Source: Thermus caldifontis
GTDB lineage: Bacteria; Deinococcota; Deinococci; Deinococcales; Thermaceae
DNA: 64,000 bases
Direction: 5' to 3'
Assembly: GCF_003336745.1 (NCBI RefSeq)
Contig: NZ_QGMX01000003.1
Span: 62,001 to 126,000, forward strand
In this document: positions 7,069 through 15,584 of the stretch, one piece after another
How the letters are laid out: each line of letters opens with the position of its first letter
How positions within the stretch are numbered: the first letter of the stretch is position 1
The notes under the pieces: model-generated
The model's input: the letters and a program-made list of their open reading frames with translations, nothing else
Databases searched by the model: none
Told to the model about the DNA's origin: nothing
Made by a program: the position numbers and the translations under genes

Positions 7069-7818
7069 CTACCGGTCCCGGCGGGCGAAGATGAGGGAAC
7101 CCAAGAAGGCCAGGAAAACCCCCAAAAAGACCAGGTAAAAAAGCCCTAGCCAAGGCCCCACCTCCCCAAGCCGTTCCGCCACCAGGTACCCTATGGGTCC
7201 GGTAAGCACCGGGGCTTTCAGGCCAGAAAGGAGCCCCACCCGGTGGATCTCCTGAGGGTTCAGGAGGAGGGCCAGGGTGAGGAAACCTTCCAAGGGGTAC
7301 TCCCTTAAGCGCACCGCCAAGGCCACCACCAGGGGCCCATAGAGCACGTTCAAAAGGCCAAAAAGACCAAAGCCCAAGCCCAGGGCCCGCCGCTCGTCCA
7401 AAAACAAGGCGGCCAAAAAGGCGGCAAGCCCCACCCAAAAGACCAGGATGCCTACCCCGGAAAGGAGGAGCCAAAGGGTGGCCCTCCCGGATAGCCCCAA
7501 CACCCCAGCCCCCAGAAGAAGGCCGGGAAGAAGGGGCAGAAAAAGCCCCAGGAAGACCCCCAAAATCCCCTCCCCAAAGCCCCGGAAGGCCCCCAGGGGA
7601 AGCCCCAGAAGGAAGGCCCACTCCTCCCTCGAGGCCAAAAGGGGCACGGCAAGGGCCAGGACCAGAGGCGGCAAGAGGAGCAATAGCCCCGAGTAAAGCC
7701 CCACCAACCCCACCCCTTCCCCCCGGCCCAAAAACCCCAAGCTCAGGAGAGGAGGCAGAAGGAAAAGGCCAAAGGTCCAGGGGTTACGGGTTACCTCCTT
7801 AAAGAAAAGAGGGCTCAT
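7069..7818 (-). CDS. nosY: NosY-type ABC transporter permease
   Basis: 249 residues with six or more membrane helices and the ABC-2-like start MSPLFFKEVTRNPWTFGLFLL; the C-terminus ends FLGSLIFARRDR. In nos operons NosY is the membrane partner of NosF, and with NosD and NosL delivers copper for assembly of a copper enzyme at the outer face of the membrane. Its start overlaps the second nosL by 4 nt. Assignment rests on hydrophobic profile and on lying with nosD, nosF and two nosL genes. Confidence 0.7.
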   Translation of the reverse strand: MSPLFFKEVTRNPWTFGLFLLPPLLSLGFLGRGEGVGLVGLYSGLLLLLPPLVLALAVPLLASREEWAFLLGLPLGAFRGFGEGILGVFLGLFLPLLPGLLLGAGVLGLSGRATLWLLLSGVGILVFWVGLAAFLAALFLDERRALGLGFGLFGLLNVLYGPLVVALAVRLREYPLEGFLTLALLLNPQEIHRVGLLSGLKAPVLTGPIGYLVAERLGEVGPWLGLFYLVFLGVFLAFLGSLIFARRDR

Positions 7819-8318
7819 GGGGCCTTAGCCGGGGCGAGGACATCCGCAGGCACCCAAGGCCGCCTTTCCCCCTCCCTTAGGGCCTGGGCCCAGGTGAGGA
7901 CTCGTCCCCCCGCCCGCTCGGGCCGCTTCTTAAGGTACTTCTCCAGGGCTTCCCGGCTACCAAAGGCCAAAAGCCCCGAACCCATGGGGGTGCGGACCTT
8001 GGGGTTATGGTAGAGCACAGCCTTTTCAGCCGCCACCCACCTGGGGGCGGTGCGGGTGCTTTCGGCAAAGTCCGCCAGGTACACCTCTTTGGCCGTGGGG
8101 CTGGGCCCGCCCCAGCCGTTCAGCTGGTCCAGGAGGCAGGCGGGGTCGTCATAGAAGAAGGCCTTCCCCTGGGGGTTCACCGCCTGGGCCGCATACCGGG
8201 CGTCCAGAATGGTCATGAAGCAGTAGGGGCAGGCCTCCACCCCCACCCGTAGGGCCCGGGGGGCCGCCAAGGCCTGGAGCAGGAAAGGAGCCGAGAGGAG
8301 AAAGGTTCTGCGGTTCAT
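7815..8318 (-). CDS. NosL-like copper protein, short form
   Basis: 167 residues. The N-terminus MNRRTFLLSAPFLLQALAAP looks like a Tat-type signal. A CPYC motif (C30, C33) followed by Met35 resembles the NosL copper site CxxCGM. The rest follows the NosL fold pattern (YAAQAVNPQGKAFFYDDPACLLDQL, then an AFGSREALEKYL segment). It lies in the nosD-F-L-L-Y run and overlaps nosY. This gene and the next one are diverged paralogues; two NosL proteins beside one transporter suggest relay or different target sites. Confidence 0.75.
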   Translation of the reverse strand: MNRRTFLLSAPFLLQALAAPRALRVGVEACPYCFMTILDARYAAQAVNPQGKAFFYDDPACLLDQLNGWGGPSPTAKEVYLADFAESTRTAPRWVAAEKAVLYHNPKVRTPMGSGLLAFGSREALEKYLKKRPERAGGRVLTWAQALREGERRPWVPADVLAPAKAP

Positions 8319-8380
8319 GGGTCTTTGAACACCTTTAGCCCTATAGGAAACCCTGGGCAGGCCAGGGGCTCCTCTTCAGC

Positions 8381-9070
8381 TTAGTGGCTAGGCTCCTCCT
8401 TCTCGCCCAAAAGCCCAGCATGCTGGGCCAGAAGGGCCACCAGGTTCATCTCCGGCAAGGGGGCCAGGTCCCATAGGGTCTGGAAGCGGTAGAAGCTTTG
8501 GCGGCCATGCTGGGCCTTGTTCTTCTCGGCGAACTCCTGGGCGGCCTTGGCGCTGGCGAAGGCCAGGAGCCTGGCGTTCATCACCACCATCATCCTCTCC
8601 CCCCAGTAGAAGGTGGCCTGGCGGGCGGGGATGAGGCGCACCGTCTCCTGGGGCTTTGCGGGGTCGTAAGCCCCCCGGTCGGTGACATAGAAGGTGGTCC
8701 CCTCCCCGTCCCTAAGCCCATGCACCCAGGCGTAGTTCACCATGCAGGCCAGGCTCTCGAAGTGCAGGGCCTCCACCACCTGCTTGGGGTTGTGGGGGGC
8801 AGGCCGGGGCTCCGAAAAGGCGATCTGGCTGTAGGTCTGCTCAAAGAAACCCTTGGGGAAGGTGCGGCCCCGCCACTGGCCTTCAGGGGTCTTGATGGGC
8901 ATGCCGCAGAAGGCGCACGTGCCCTCATCCCAGGGGATGGGCTTGGCGGCAACCCGCATCCCCCCAGCAGGAGCCGGGCTTTCCCCACCATGCCCCATGT
9001 GCTGGGCCAGAACCGGCCCCGCCACCACCAGTCCACCCAAAGCCTTGAGCACCTCACGCCGATTCCTCAT
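8381..9070 (-). CDS. nosL: NosL-family copper chaperone, long form
   Basis: 229 residues. Twin-arginine signal MRNRREVLKALGGLVVAG, a His/Met-rich stretch AQHMGHGG just after it, then CAFCGM (C52, C55, M57), the NosL Cu(I) site. The C-terminal half contains the NosL region ATFYWGERMMVVMNARLLAF. NosL binds Cu(I) and hands it to apo-enzyme in the periplasm; unlike the lipoprotein NosL of Proteobacteria this one appears Tat-exported. It overlaps the 3' end of nosF by 17 nt. Confidence 0.85.
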   Translation of the reverse strand: MRNRREVLKALGGLVVAGPVLAQHMGHGGESPAPAGGMRVAAKPIPWDEGTCAFCGMPIKTPEGQWRGRTFPKGFFEQTYSQIAFSEPRPAPHNPKQVVEALHFESLACMVNYAWVHGLRDGEGTTFYVTDRGAYDPAKPQETVRLIPARQATFYWGERMMVVMNARLLAFASAKAAQEFAEKNKAQHGRQSFYRFQTLWDLAPLPEMNLVALLAQHAGLLGEKEEPSH

Positions 9071-9731
9071 AGAGCACCTCCATTAGCCAGGGGAGGCGTT
9101 CTCCCCTTGGGCCCAAGACCTGTTCCGGGGAGCCTTCCTCCAGAACCTGCCCCCCTTTAAGGAGAAGGAGGCGGCCTGCCCTCCTCGCCTCCTCCACGTG
9201 GTGCAAGGCGATGAGCACCGCCCCCTCCCCTTTGGCCTCCACCCAGGCCCAAAACCGCTCCCGGCCCTTGGGGTCCAAGGCGGCAGTGGGCTCGTCCAGA
9301 AGCCAGATGGGAGGGTTGCCCATGAGGCTTGCCGCCAGGGCCAGGCGCTGGCGCTGGCCTCCGGAAAGTTCCCCCACCCGCTTTTCCAGAAAGGCCCCCA
9401 GGCCCATGCGCTCCACCGCCTCCTCCAAGGCTTCTTGCCCTAGCCCCTTTACCCCTCTTGCCCCCTGCAAAAGTTCCCAGGCCCGCAGGTGGGGGAAAAG
9501 CCTGGGGGTCTGGGGGAGGTAGGCCCTAAGGGGCAAGGCCTTGGGGTCCTTGGGGGCATGGCCGAAGAGGCTTGCCCTTCCCCCATCGGGCCGAAGCCGG
9601 CCAGCCAGGATGGCCAAAAGGGTGCTCTTGCCCGCCCCATTGGGGCCCAAAAGCCCCACCACCCCTCCTGGCACCCTAAGGCCCACCCCCCGAAGCCTCC
9701 CCACCTTGGTTAGCCCCTCCGCCACCACCAT
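9054..9731 (-). CDS. nosF: NosF-type ABC transporter ATPase
   Basis: 225-residue ATPase: Walker A GPNGAGKST (residues 29-37), Q-loop YLPQTPRLFP, signature LSGGQRQRLALA, Walker B IWLLDEPTAALDP, and the switch His in LIALHHVEEA. It is the energising subunit for the NosY permease. It starts 22 nt inside the end of nosD and ends inside the long nosL gene, so the three are tightly coupled. Confidence 0.85.
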   Translation of the reverse strand: MVVAEGLTKVGRLRGVGLRVPGGVVGLLGPNGAGKSTLLAILAGRLRPDGGRASLFGHAPKDPKALPLRAYLPQTPRLFPHLRAWELLQGARGVKGLGQEALEEAVERMGLGAFLEKRVGELSGGQRQRLALAASLMGNPPIWLLDEPTAALDPKGRERFWAWVEAKGEGAVLIALHHVEEARRAGRLLLLKGGQVLEEGSPEQVLGPRGERLPWLMEVLYEESA

Positions 9732-10900
9732 AGAATCCCTCCCACAACTCCCAGGAACGCCCAGAGGCTTAGGGAAAGGTCCCGGTCCAAAGGAGCCGCC
9801 TGGGGATCGGCCAAGGCGATGAGCCTAACCCCCGGCACCTGGGCCTCCGCGGCCTCCCAGAGGATGACCCCAGGAGAAAGGGCGAAAAGGGAAAGCTCGG
9901 GCTGCCGGGCAAGGAGAAGGGCGAAGCTCCCCGTGGGCAGATGGGGAAGGGGAAGGCCAGAGGCCCGGTCGTACCGGTTCCCCACCACCTGGGCCTTGGC
10001 CAAGGGGTCGTCCACCAAGAGGTCATAGAGGTTGCCCCCAAAAGCGTTCCCCTCCACCTGGGCCGAGTTTTCCCCCCTTTCCCGGGTGAGGCGCAAGGCG
10101 GTGCCGTTTTCCTGGAAGCGGTTTCCCGCCACCCGCACCTGGACGGCGTCCATCAGGACCAGGCCCAGGGTGTTTTCCGCAAAGAGGTTGTCCAGGACCT
10201 GGGTTCCTCGCTCGTCCTGCAGCAAAAGCCCATAACCCACGGGGCTTTTGTGCCCGTAAAGCCGGTTTTCCCCCACCCGGTTTTCCGCCCCGTGCATCAC
10301 GGCATTGCCGATGCCGTTGCCCCAGGAATGGTTGCCCTGGATTTCCACCCCCCAGGAGAACATCACGTGAAAGCCATAGCGGCCGTTATTCTCCAGAAGG
10401 TTCTCCCTGATCCTCATCCCTGGGCTGTACTCCACATAGACCCCGTCCATGAAACCCCAAAGATGGCTTCCCTCCACCAGGGCCTGCGGGCTGGAGTAGA
10501 CCAAAACCCCGGGGGATTGGCCCAGGCCCCGGGCCTTAAGCCGCCGGAGGGTAGCCCCTGGGGAATCCTCCACCCGCACCGCGGCGGGGGCTTCTTCCAC
10601 CGCCACATCCTCCAGTAGGCACCCCTCGCACCCCCGCAGGTAGATGGCGGCGTCGGGCTCAAAAAAATCCTCCTCGGATCCTGCCCCCACCACCGTTAGC
10701 CCCCGCACCCGTATCCCTGGGGCCAGGAGGCTTAGGGTGTGGCCCCCCTTCCCCCGGAGCACCGCCCCTTTTCCCTCCACCACCAGGTTTGGGGTGGTAA
10801 GGACCAAGGGGCCCTCCACCTCCCCCTTTAGGCGGAGTACCGGGGCCGCCCAGGCGGAGAGGAGGGAGCACGCCAAAAGGGGAGGAAGAAACGCCCGCAT
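9710..10900 (-). CDS. nosD: NosD-like periplasmic copper-processing protein
   Basis: 396 residues from the ATG at 10900 (behind GGGGGAGA), with signal peptide MRAFLPPLLACSLLSAWA. The body is a right-handed beta helix: repeated short strands such as GVEIQGNHSWGN, ENRVGENRLYGH, GTQVLDNLFAENTLG and VRVAGNRFQENG (the PbH1/NosD pattern). A C-terminal membrane anchor LSLWAFLGVVGGILWWWRRG follows. NosD works with NosFY to mature the copper centres of nitrous oxide reductase. No nosZ is present in the window. An upstream in-frame ATG at 10933 is less likely. Confidence 0.85.
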   Translation of the reverse strand: MRAFLPPLLACSLLSAWAAPVLRLKGEVEGPLVLTTPNLVVEGKGAVLRGKGGHTLSLLAPGIRVRGLTVVGAGSEEDFFEPDAAIYLRGCEGCLLEDVAVEEAPAAVRVEDSPGATLRRLKARGLGQSPGVLVYSSPQALVEGSHLWGFMDGVYVEYSPGMRIRENLLENNGRYGFHVMFSWGVEIQGNHSWGNGIGNAVMHGAENRVGENRLYGHKSPVGYGLLLQDERGTQVLDNLFAENTLGLVLMDAVQVRVAGNRFQENGTALRLTRERGENSAQVEGNAFGGNLYDLLVDDPLAKAQVVGNRYDRASGLPLPHLPTGSFALLLARQPELSLFALSPGVILWEAAEAQVPGVRLIALADPQAAPLDRDLSLSLWAFLGVVGGILWWWRRG

Positions 10901-11011
10901 TCTCCCCCAGGGTAAGAGGGGGGAAGGGGACATTTGTACTTCACTTGCCGGGTTCCTTTCCTCCCCACCGCCTGGTACCCTAAGGGCGTGAGGCCTATCT
11001 CCTTTCTGTCA

Positions 11012-11113
11012 TATCCTTTCCTCCTGTTTCGTTCTCTAAGCCCCAAGGAGATGACGCCTACCGAAGGCCCTTTCCGGGGCCCCCACCCTGGCGCACGCCA
11101 GGGTGGGGTGGTA
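11012..11113. mobile_element. 102-bp miniature element, copy B
   Basis: Ungapped match, about 93% identical, to the element at 4872-4973, with the same TA(C/T)C...GGTA ends and the same 12-bp hairpin stem (11081-11108, loop GCAC). Flanking triplets are TCA and TCC, so a target duplication is only partly kept. It fills most of the intergenic region between nosD and the PCu(A)C gene, and its right end reaches into the PCu(A)C start (GTG at 11108). Confidence 0.85.
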
Positions 11114-11551
11114 TCCCGGGGTTTTCCCAGAGGTTTAGCCCTAGGGCTAAGCCTGCTCCTGGGCGGGGCCGCCTGGGCCCAGGCCCTGGCCACCCCCGGC
11201 TGGGTGCGCCTGGTACCCCCGGTGGTCAAGGACACCGCCGCTTACCTGACCCTGGAGAACCGGGGGAAGGCCCCTTTGCGCCTGGTGGGGGCGGAAACGG
11301 AGGTGGCCGAGCGGGTTTCCATCCACAAAGACCATCGGGAGCACCGGGGGGGGCAGGTGGTTTTGGGCATGCGCCCCCTCCCCTACCTGGACATTCCGGG
11401 AGGGGGCAAGGTGGAGTTCCGCCCGGGGAAGTACCACCTTATGCTGGAAGGGCTTAAGCGCCCCCTGAGGGCAGGGGAAAAGGTGACCCTGGTCCTGAAG
11501 TTCCAAGACGGTAGCAGGCTTAAGGTGATCCTGCCGGTGGAGATGCGATGA
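11108..11551 (+). CDS. Periplasmic Cu(I) chaperone, PCu(A)C family
   Basis: 147 residues from GTG 11108. Signal peptide RGLALGLSLLLGGAAWAQA, then the single PCu(A)C domain with the Cu(I) ligand set H73, M88, H110, M112 (HxM in KYHLMLEGL). The first part has an unusually His-rich loop HKDHREH. In T. thermophilus PCu(A)C inserts Cu(I) into the CuA site of cytochrome ba3 while Sco acts as thiol reductase; the adjacent sco gene overlaps by 4 nt. The chosen start lies within the right end of the 102-bp element, so the insertion may have replaced the native leader and start region. Confidence 0.85.
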   Translation: MVSRGFPRGLALGLSLLLGGAAWAQALATPGWVRLVPPVVKDTAAYLTLENRGKAPLRLVGAETEVAERVSIHKDHREHRGGQVVLGMRPLPYLDIPGGGKVEFRPGKYHLMLEGLKRPLRAGEKVTLVLKFQDGSRLKVILPVEMR

Positions 11552-12138
11552 GAGGAAGACTCGCCTTGCCCGTCCTGCTGGTCCTGGCCCTGGTAGGGGT
11601 GGCCTATCTCCTCTTGCCCAAGGGCACCCATAGCTTCTACGGCACCCGGCTTTTGAACCCCAAGCCCGTGGACTTTGCCCTCGAGGGGCCCCAAGGCCCG
11701 GTGCGGCTTTCCGATTTCAAGGACAAGCTGGTCCTCATCTTTTTCGGCTACGTCCACTGCCCCGATGTCTGCCCCACCACCATGCTGGCCCTGAAGCGGG
11801 CCTATGAACGGCTTTCCCCTAAAGAGCAAGAGAGGGTGCAGGTGCTCTTCATCAGCGTGGACCCGGAGCGGGACACCCCAGAGGTATCCGACCAGTACGC
11901 CAAAGCCTTTAATCCGAGCTTCCTGGGCCTTACGGGAAGCCCAGAAACCATCCAGGAGGTGGCCCGCACCTTTGGGGTCTACTACCAAAAGACCCAGTAC
12001 CGGGGCCCAGGGGAGTACCTGGTGGACCACACCGCCACCACCTTTGTGGTAAAAGGGGGCCAGCTGGTCCTTCTCTTCAGCCCGGACAAGGTGGAGGAAA
12101 CGGAGAAGGTAGTGGGGGACCTCAAAGCCTTGTTGTAA
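11548..12138 (+). CDS. sco1: SCO1/SenC-family copper chaperone/thioredoxin
   Basis: 196 residues with an N-terminal membrane anchor (about residues 5-23) and a thioredoxin-like domain. The copper/redox site is complete: CPDVCP (C71, C75) and H161 in LVDHTATTF; the DP loop FISVDPERDTP is present. Sco proteins keep or load the CuA centre of cytochrome oxidase at the outer membrane face. Translationally coupled (ATGA overlap) to PCu(A)C. Confidence 0.92.
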   Translation: MRGRLALPVLLVLALVGVAYLLLPKGTHSFYGTRLLNPKPVDFALEGPQGPVRLSDFKDKLVLIFFGYVHCPDVCPTTMLALKRAYERLSPKEQERVQVLFISVDPERDTPEVSDQYAKAFNPSFLGLTGSPETIQEVARTFGVYYQKTQYRGPGEYLVDHTATTFVVKGGQLVLLFSPDKVEETEKVVGDLKALL

Positions 12139-12147
12139 ACTATCCCC

Positions 12148-12486
12148 ATGGATTTCCTCAAGGATTTGCTGCAAAGGATTTCCGAGAAGGCCCGTTCGGC
12201 CACCAGCGAAGTGGAAAAGCGCTTAGAGGAGCTTCGGGAAAAGCTGGACCAGGACAAGGACGGCAAGCCCGACCTGGTGGAAAAGGCCCTTCAGGAAGCT
12301 CAGAAGGCCCTCGAGGAGGCCAAGGCCCGCCTGGCCGAGCTGGACCAGGACAAGGACGGCATCCCCGATAAGCTGAAGGAGCTTTCGGAGAAAGCGGCCC
12401 AGGCCGCCGAAGCCGCCAAGGCCAAGGCGGAGGAAGCCGCCCGCCTCCTTAAGGAACGTCTGGGCAAGGGGGATTCCCCCTCCTAA
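12148..12486 (+). CDS. Small coiled-coil protein with two DxDxDGxxD calcium loops
   Basis: 112 residues, no signal peptide, Lys/Glu/Ala-rich heptads throughout. Two nearly identical loops, D34-Q-D-K-D-G-K-P-D42 and D66-Q-D-K-D-G-I-P-D74, 32 residues apart, match the Ca-binding loop seen in thrombospondin type-3 repeats and related EF-hand-like motifs. It starts 9 nt after sco1. Function unknown: it could be a cytoplasmic calcium-responsive coiled coil or a surface protein exported without a classical signal. Confidence 0.7.
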   Translation: MDFLKDLLQRISEKARSATSEVEKRLEELREKLDQDKDGKPDLVEKALQEAQKALEEAKARLAELDQDKDGIPDKLKELSEKAAQAAEAAKAKAEEAARLLKERLGKGDSPS

Positions 12487-12500
12487 CCCCCAGGAAGGGA

Positions 12501-13298
12501 TTAGCCTAAGGCCACGTCCAGGGCCATCATGAGGGCGAAGCCCGTCATCACCCCAAAGGTGGAGATGTCCCCGTTGCCCTCCGCCTGGCTTTCCGGAATC
12601 ACCTCCTCCACGATCACGAACACCATGGCCCCTGCCGCCAGGGCCATGAGGTAGGGCAGTAGGTAAAGCATCTGCGTGACCAAAAGGGCTCCCAGCAAGG
12701 CCCCAAGGGGCTCCACGATGGCGGAAAGCTGGCCGTAGAACCAGGCCTTTGCCGCCGGGATACCTGCCCGCCTTAGGGGCCAGGCCACCGCCAACCCCTC
12801 CGGCAGGTTTTGCAGGCCGATGCCCACCGCTAAGGCGATGGCCCCACCCAAGGTGGCGGCTCCCGTAGGGTCCAACCCTGCGGCTCCAAAGGCCACCCCC
12901 ACCGCCAGGCCCTCGGGGAAGTTGTGGAGGGTGATGGCCAGGATCAGGAGGGTGGTGCGCCGCCACAGGGTGCGAATCCCCTCCTCCTGCGCCCCTGGCC
13001 CCAGGTGCACATGGGGAAGGAAGCGGTCCAGGAGGCGCAACAAAGCCCCACCCAGAAGGAAACCCACCACCGCAGGCACCCAGGGAACCATCCCCTGAGC
13101 CTCAGCCATCTCCATGCCCGGAAGGAGAAGGGAAAAGACGCTGGCCGCCAGCATCACGCCAGCGGCGAAACCCAGCATCCCATCCAGAAGCTTGCGGCTG
13201 GGCTCCTGCGCCAGGAACACGCTGGCGGCCCCCACCGCGGTGAGCCCCCAGGTAAAGAGCCCTCCCAAGAGGGCGTAGAGGAAGACCGGGGTTTCCAT
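12501..13298 (-). CDS. ZIP-family metal transporter
   Basis: 265 residues, eight predicted membrane helices. The metal-path motifs are HNFPEG (helix 4) and QNLPEG (helix 5), the latter with Gln in place of the usual His, as in the GufA subgroup; a short HVH sits in the helix 3-4 loop. ZIP proteins move Zn, Fe or Mn into the cytoplasm. It is convergent with the calcium-loop gene (14 nt between the two stops) and divergent from prfA. Confidence 0.85.
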   Translation of the reverse strand: METPVFLYALLGGLFTWGLTAVGAASVFLAQEPSRKLLDGMLGFAAGVMLAASVFSLLLPGMEMAEAQGMVPWVPAVVGFLLGGALLRLLDRFLPHVHLGPGAQEEGIRTLWRRTTLLILAITLHNFPEGLAVGVAFGAAGLDPTGAATLGGAIALAVGIGLQNLPEGLAVAWPLRRAGIPAAKAWFYGQLSAIVEPLGALLGALLVTQMLYLLPYLMALAAGAMVFVIVEEVIPESQAEGNGDISTFGVMTGFALMMALDVALG

Positions 13299-13362
13299 GG
13301 CCCCAGTTTAGGCTTACCTAAAATCCCAGGCAAGCCCGGCTTGGGGTATCCTGAGGTAAGGT

Positions 13363-14427
13363 ATGCTGGATAAGCTTGCGCGCCTAGAAGAGGAATACCG
13401 GGAGCTGGAAGCGCTCCTCGCCGACCCTGAGGTCCTGAAGGACCAGAAGCGCTACCAGGCCCTCTCCCGGCGGTATGCGGAGATGGGGGAGGTGATCGCC
13501 CTCATCCGGGAGTACCGGAAGGTGCTGGAGGACCTGGAGGGGGTGGAAGGCCTCCTCGAGGACCCCGAGCTGAGGGAGGTGGCCAAGGCGGAGAAGGAGG
13601 CCCTCCTTGCCCGCAAGGCGGAGTTGGAAGGGGAACTGGAGCGGCATCTCTTGCCCAAAGACCCCCTGGACGAGCGGGACGCCATCGTGGAGATCCGCGC
13701 CGGCACCGGGGGCGAGGAGGCCGCCCTTTTCGCCCGGGACCTTTTGCAGATGTACCTGCGCTTCGCCGAGGAGATGGGGTTTGAAACGGAGATCCTGGAC
13801 TCCCATCCCACGGACCTGGGAGGCTTCTCCAAGGTGGTCTTCGAGGTGCGGGGGCCCGGGGCTTACGGCACCTTCAAGTACGAAAGCGGGGTCCACCGGG
13901 TGCAACGGGTCCCGGCCACGGAAACCCAGGGGCGGATCCACACCTCCACGGCCACGGTGGCGGTGTTGCCCAAGGCGGAGGAGTCCGACTTCCAGCTCAA
14001 CATGGAGGAGATCCGCATTGACGTGATGCGGGCCTCGGGGCCTGGGGGCCAGGGGGTAAACACCACGGACAGCGCCGTGCGGGTGGTGCACCTCCCCACG
14101 GGGATCATGGTCACCTGCCAGGACTCCCGCAGCCAGATCAAGAACCGGGAAAAGGCCCTGATGATCCTGCGAAGCCGCCTCCTGGAGATGAAGCGGGCGG
14201 AGGAGGCGGAGAAGCTCCGAAAGACCCGCCTGGCCCAGATCGGCACCGGGGAGCGCTCGGAGAAGATCCGCACCTACAACTTCCCCCAGTCCCGGGTCAC
14301 GGACCACCGCATTGGCTTCACCACCCACGACCTCGAGGGCATCCTCTCGGGGCACCTTCAGCCCCTGCTGGACGCCCTCAAACGGGCCGACCAGGAACGG
14401 CAGCTGGAGGCCTTGACGGAAGCGTGA
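13363..14427 (+). CDS. prfA: Peptide chain release factor 1
   Basis: 354 residues. The GGQ motif is in [17 protein letters not shown], and the codon-recognition tripeptide PAT in [15 protein letters not shown] is of the PxT type, marking RF1 (UAA/UAG). N-terminal coiled domain and C-terminal [12 protein letters not shown] region are complete. The stop overlaps the next gene's ATG by 1 nt (TGATG). Confidence 0.97.
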   Translation: MLDKLARLEEEYRELEALLADPEVLKDQKRYQALSRRYAEMGEVIALIREYRKVLEDLEGVEGLLEDPELREVAKAEKEALLARKAELEGELERHLLPKDPLDERDAIVEIRAGTGGEEAALFARDLLQMYLRFAEEMGFETEILDSHPTDLGGFSKVVFEVRGPGAYGTFKYESGVHRVQRVPATETQGRIHTSTATVAVLPKAEESDFQLNMEEIRIDVMRASGPGGQGVNTTDSAVRVVHLPTGIMVTCQDSRSQIKNREKALMILRSRLLEMKRAEEAEKLRKTRLAQIGTGERSEKIRTYNFPQSRVTDHRIGFTTHDLEGILSGHLQPLLDALKRADQERQLEALTEA

Positions 14428-14894
14428 TGCGCCGCGAGATCCTGGTGGTGGCGGCCATCCTGTTGGACCGCCAGGGGCGGGTTCTCCTGGTGGGGAACGA
14501 CTGGGGCCGGCGGGGCATGGTGCGCTACACCCTCCCCGGGGGCACCGTGGAGCCTGGGGAAACGGTTCTCGAGGCCCTGGTGCGGGAGGTGCGGGAGGAG
14601 ACCGGTCTGAAGGTGAAGGCCATTGAGCACCTGGCCTACGCCATCCAGGTGGAGGACCGGCGCAAGAACGAACGCACCCTGGCCATGGCCTTCAGGGCCA
14701 GCTACGAGGGGCTTTTGAACCCCAGGGATCCCGACGGCCACATCGTGGAAGCCCGCTTCTTCACCCCGGAAGAGGTGGCGGTGAAGCTTTCCGGCCACCG
14801 CCCCTTGCTGGAACCCCTTTTGGACTATCTGGGAGGAGAGCGGGGACGGTTTTATGCCTACACCGGCTGGGGCCAGCCCGGGGTAAGGGTCTAG
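14427..14894 (+). CDS. Nudix hydrolase
   Basis: 155 residues. Nudix box [24 protein letters not shown] is complete with the REVREE core. Substrate cannot be told; it lacks the CoA signature seen in the 5206 gene. TGATG overlap with prfA indicates coupled translation. It converges on the zinc-ribbon gene with a 4-nt overlap. Confidence 0.85.
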   Translation: MRREILVVAAILLDRQGRVLLVGNDWGRRGMVRYTLPGGTVEPGETVLEALVREVREETGLKVKAIEHLAYAIQVEDRRKNERTLAMAFRASYEGLLNPRDPDGHIVEARFFTPEEVAVKLSGHRPLLEPLLDYLGGERGRFYAYTGWGQPGVRV

Positions 14895-15577
14895 GGCCCC
14901 AGTTTTCTCTTGAGGTAGGCGGCAAGCTCCTCTATGGCCTTCCTCAGGGCCCGTTGTTCTTCTACAAGGGCCTCGAGGGGGTCCTTTGTTCCCTCCGCGG
15001 AAAGGGTCTTGAAAAGGAGGGTGGGGTTGCCGCATTTAGGGCAGGAGATCCCCGCCGGGCGGACAGACGGGGCATAAAAGATGCGGGTACGGCACCGGGG
15101 GCAAAGGAGGTACTTGGCCCCAGAGGCTTCCCCTTTGCGCACCGCCTCCTCCAGCTCCAGGGCTTCCTCCCGGGGGAAGCCCAGGAAAAAATCCTCTCCC
15201 GCCTGCACCAGACCCACCTCCTCCCGGGTGGGCTTTAGCTCCCCCTGTCCCCCCTCGGGGGTTTCCCAGGTAAACCCGTTCCAGCGGAAGTGGCGAAGGT
15301 GCGTTTTCCCCTGGAGATCCTCTATCTCCACGATGAGCTGGAGGCTAGGATCCTTAGGGTAGTAGTAAAAGCGCACCGCCTGCACCCCGGAAAGGCTCTT
15401 GGTGCGGGGCAGGGTGTAGGCCAGAGGACCTTCCCCCTTGGCCGGGTAGCCCACCAGCCGCTCAAGGTCATAGAGGGTAAGGCCGGGGCGCTCCATGTCC
15501 CCAAAGAGAAGGCTTTCCACATAGCGAAAAGCCGTGGCAAGATCGGGGCCTTGTCCCTGACCAGGGCTGGGGTCCAT
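14891..15577 (-). CDS. Zinc-ribbon protein of unknown function
   Basis: 228 residues. A central zinc ribbon has two knuckles, CPRC and CPKC, separated by about 19 residues ([16 protein letters not shown] ... ISCPKCGNP). N-terminal part has [13 protein letters not shown] and a strand-rich section; the C-terminus is a short coiled coil. No enzyme motif is visible. It is divergent from the flavoenzyme gene, with the 15585-15617 operator between them, so the same regulator may affect both. Confidence 0.65.
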   Translation of the reverse strand: MDPSPGQGQGPDLATAFRYVESLLFGDMERPGLTLYDLERLVGYPAKGEGPLAYTLPRTKSLSGVQAVRFYYYPKDPSLQLIVEIEDLQGKTHLRHFRWNGFTWETPEGGQGELKPTREEVGLVQAGEDFFLGFPREEALELEEAVRKGEASGAKYLLCPRCRTRIFYAPSVRPAGISCPKCGNPTLLFKTLSAEGTKDPLEALVEEQRALRKAIEELAAYLKRKLGP

Positions 15578-15584
15578 GGGATCA

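Noticed and set aside
13384-14355. 323-codon minus-strand frame opposite prfA
   Set aside because: Antisense shadow of RF1, rich in His/Leu/Pro/Gly without any domain.
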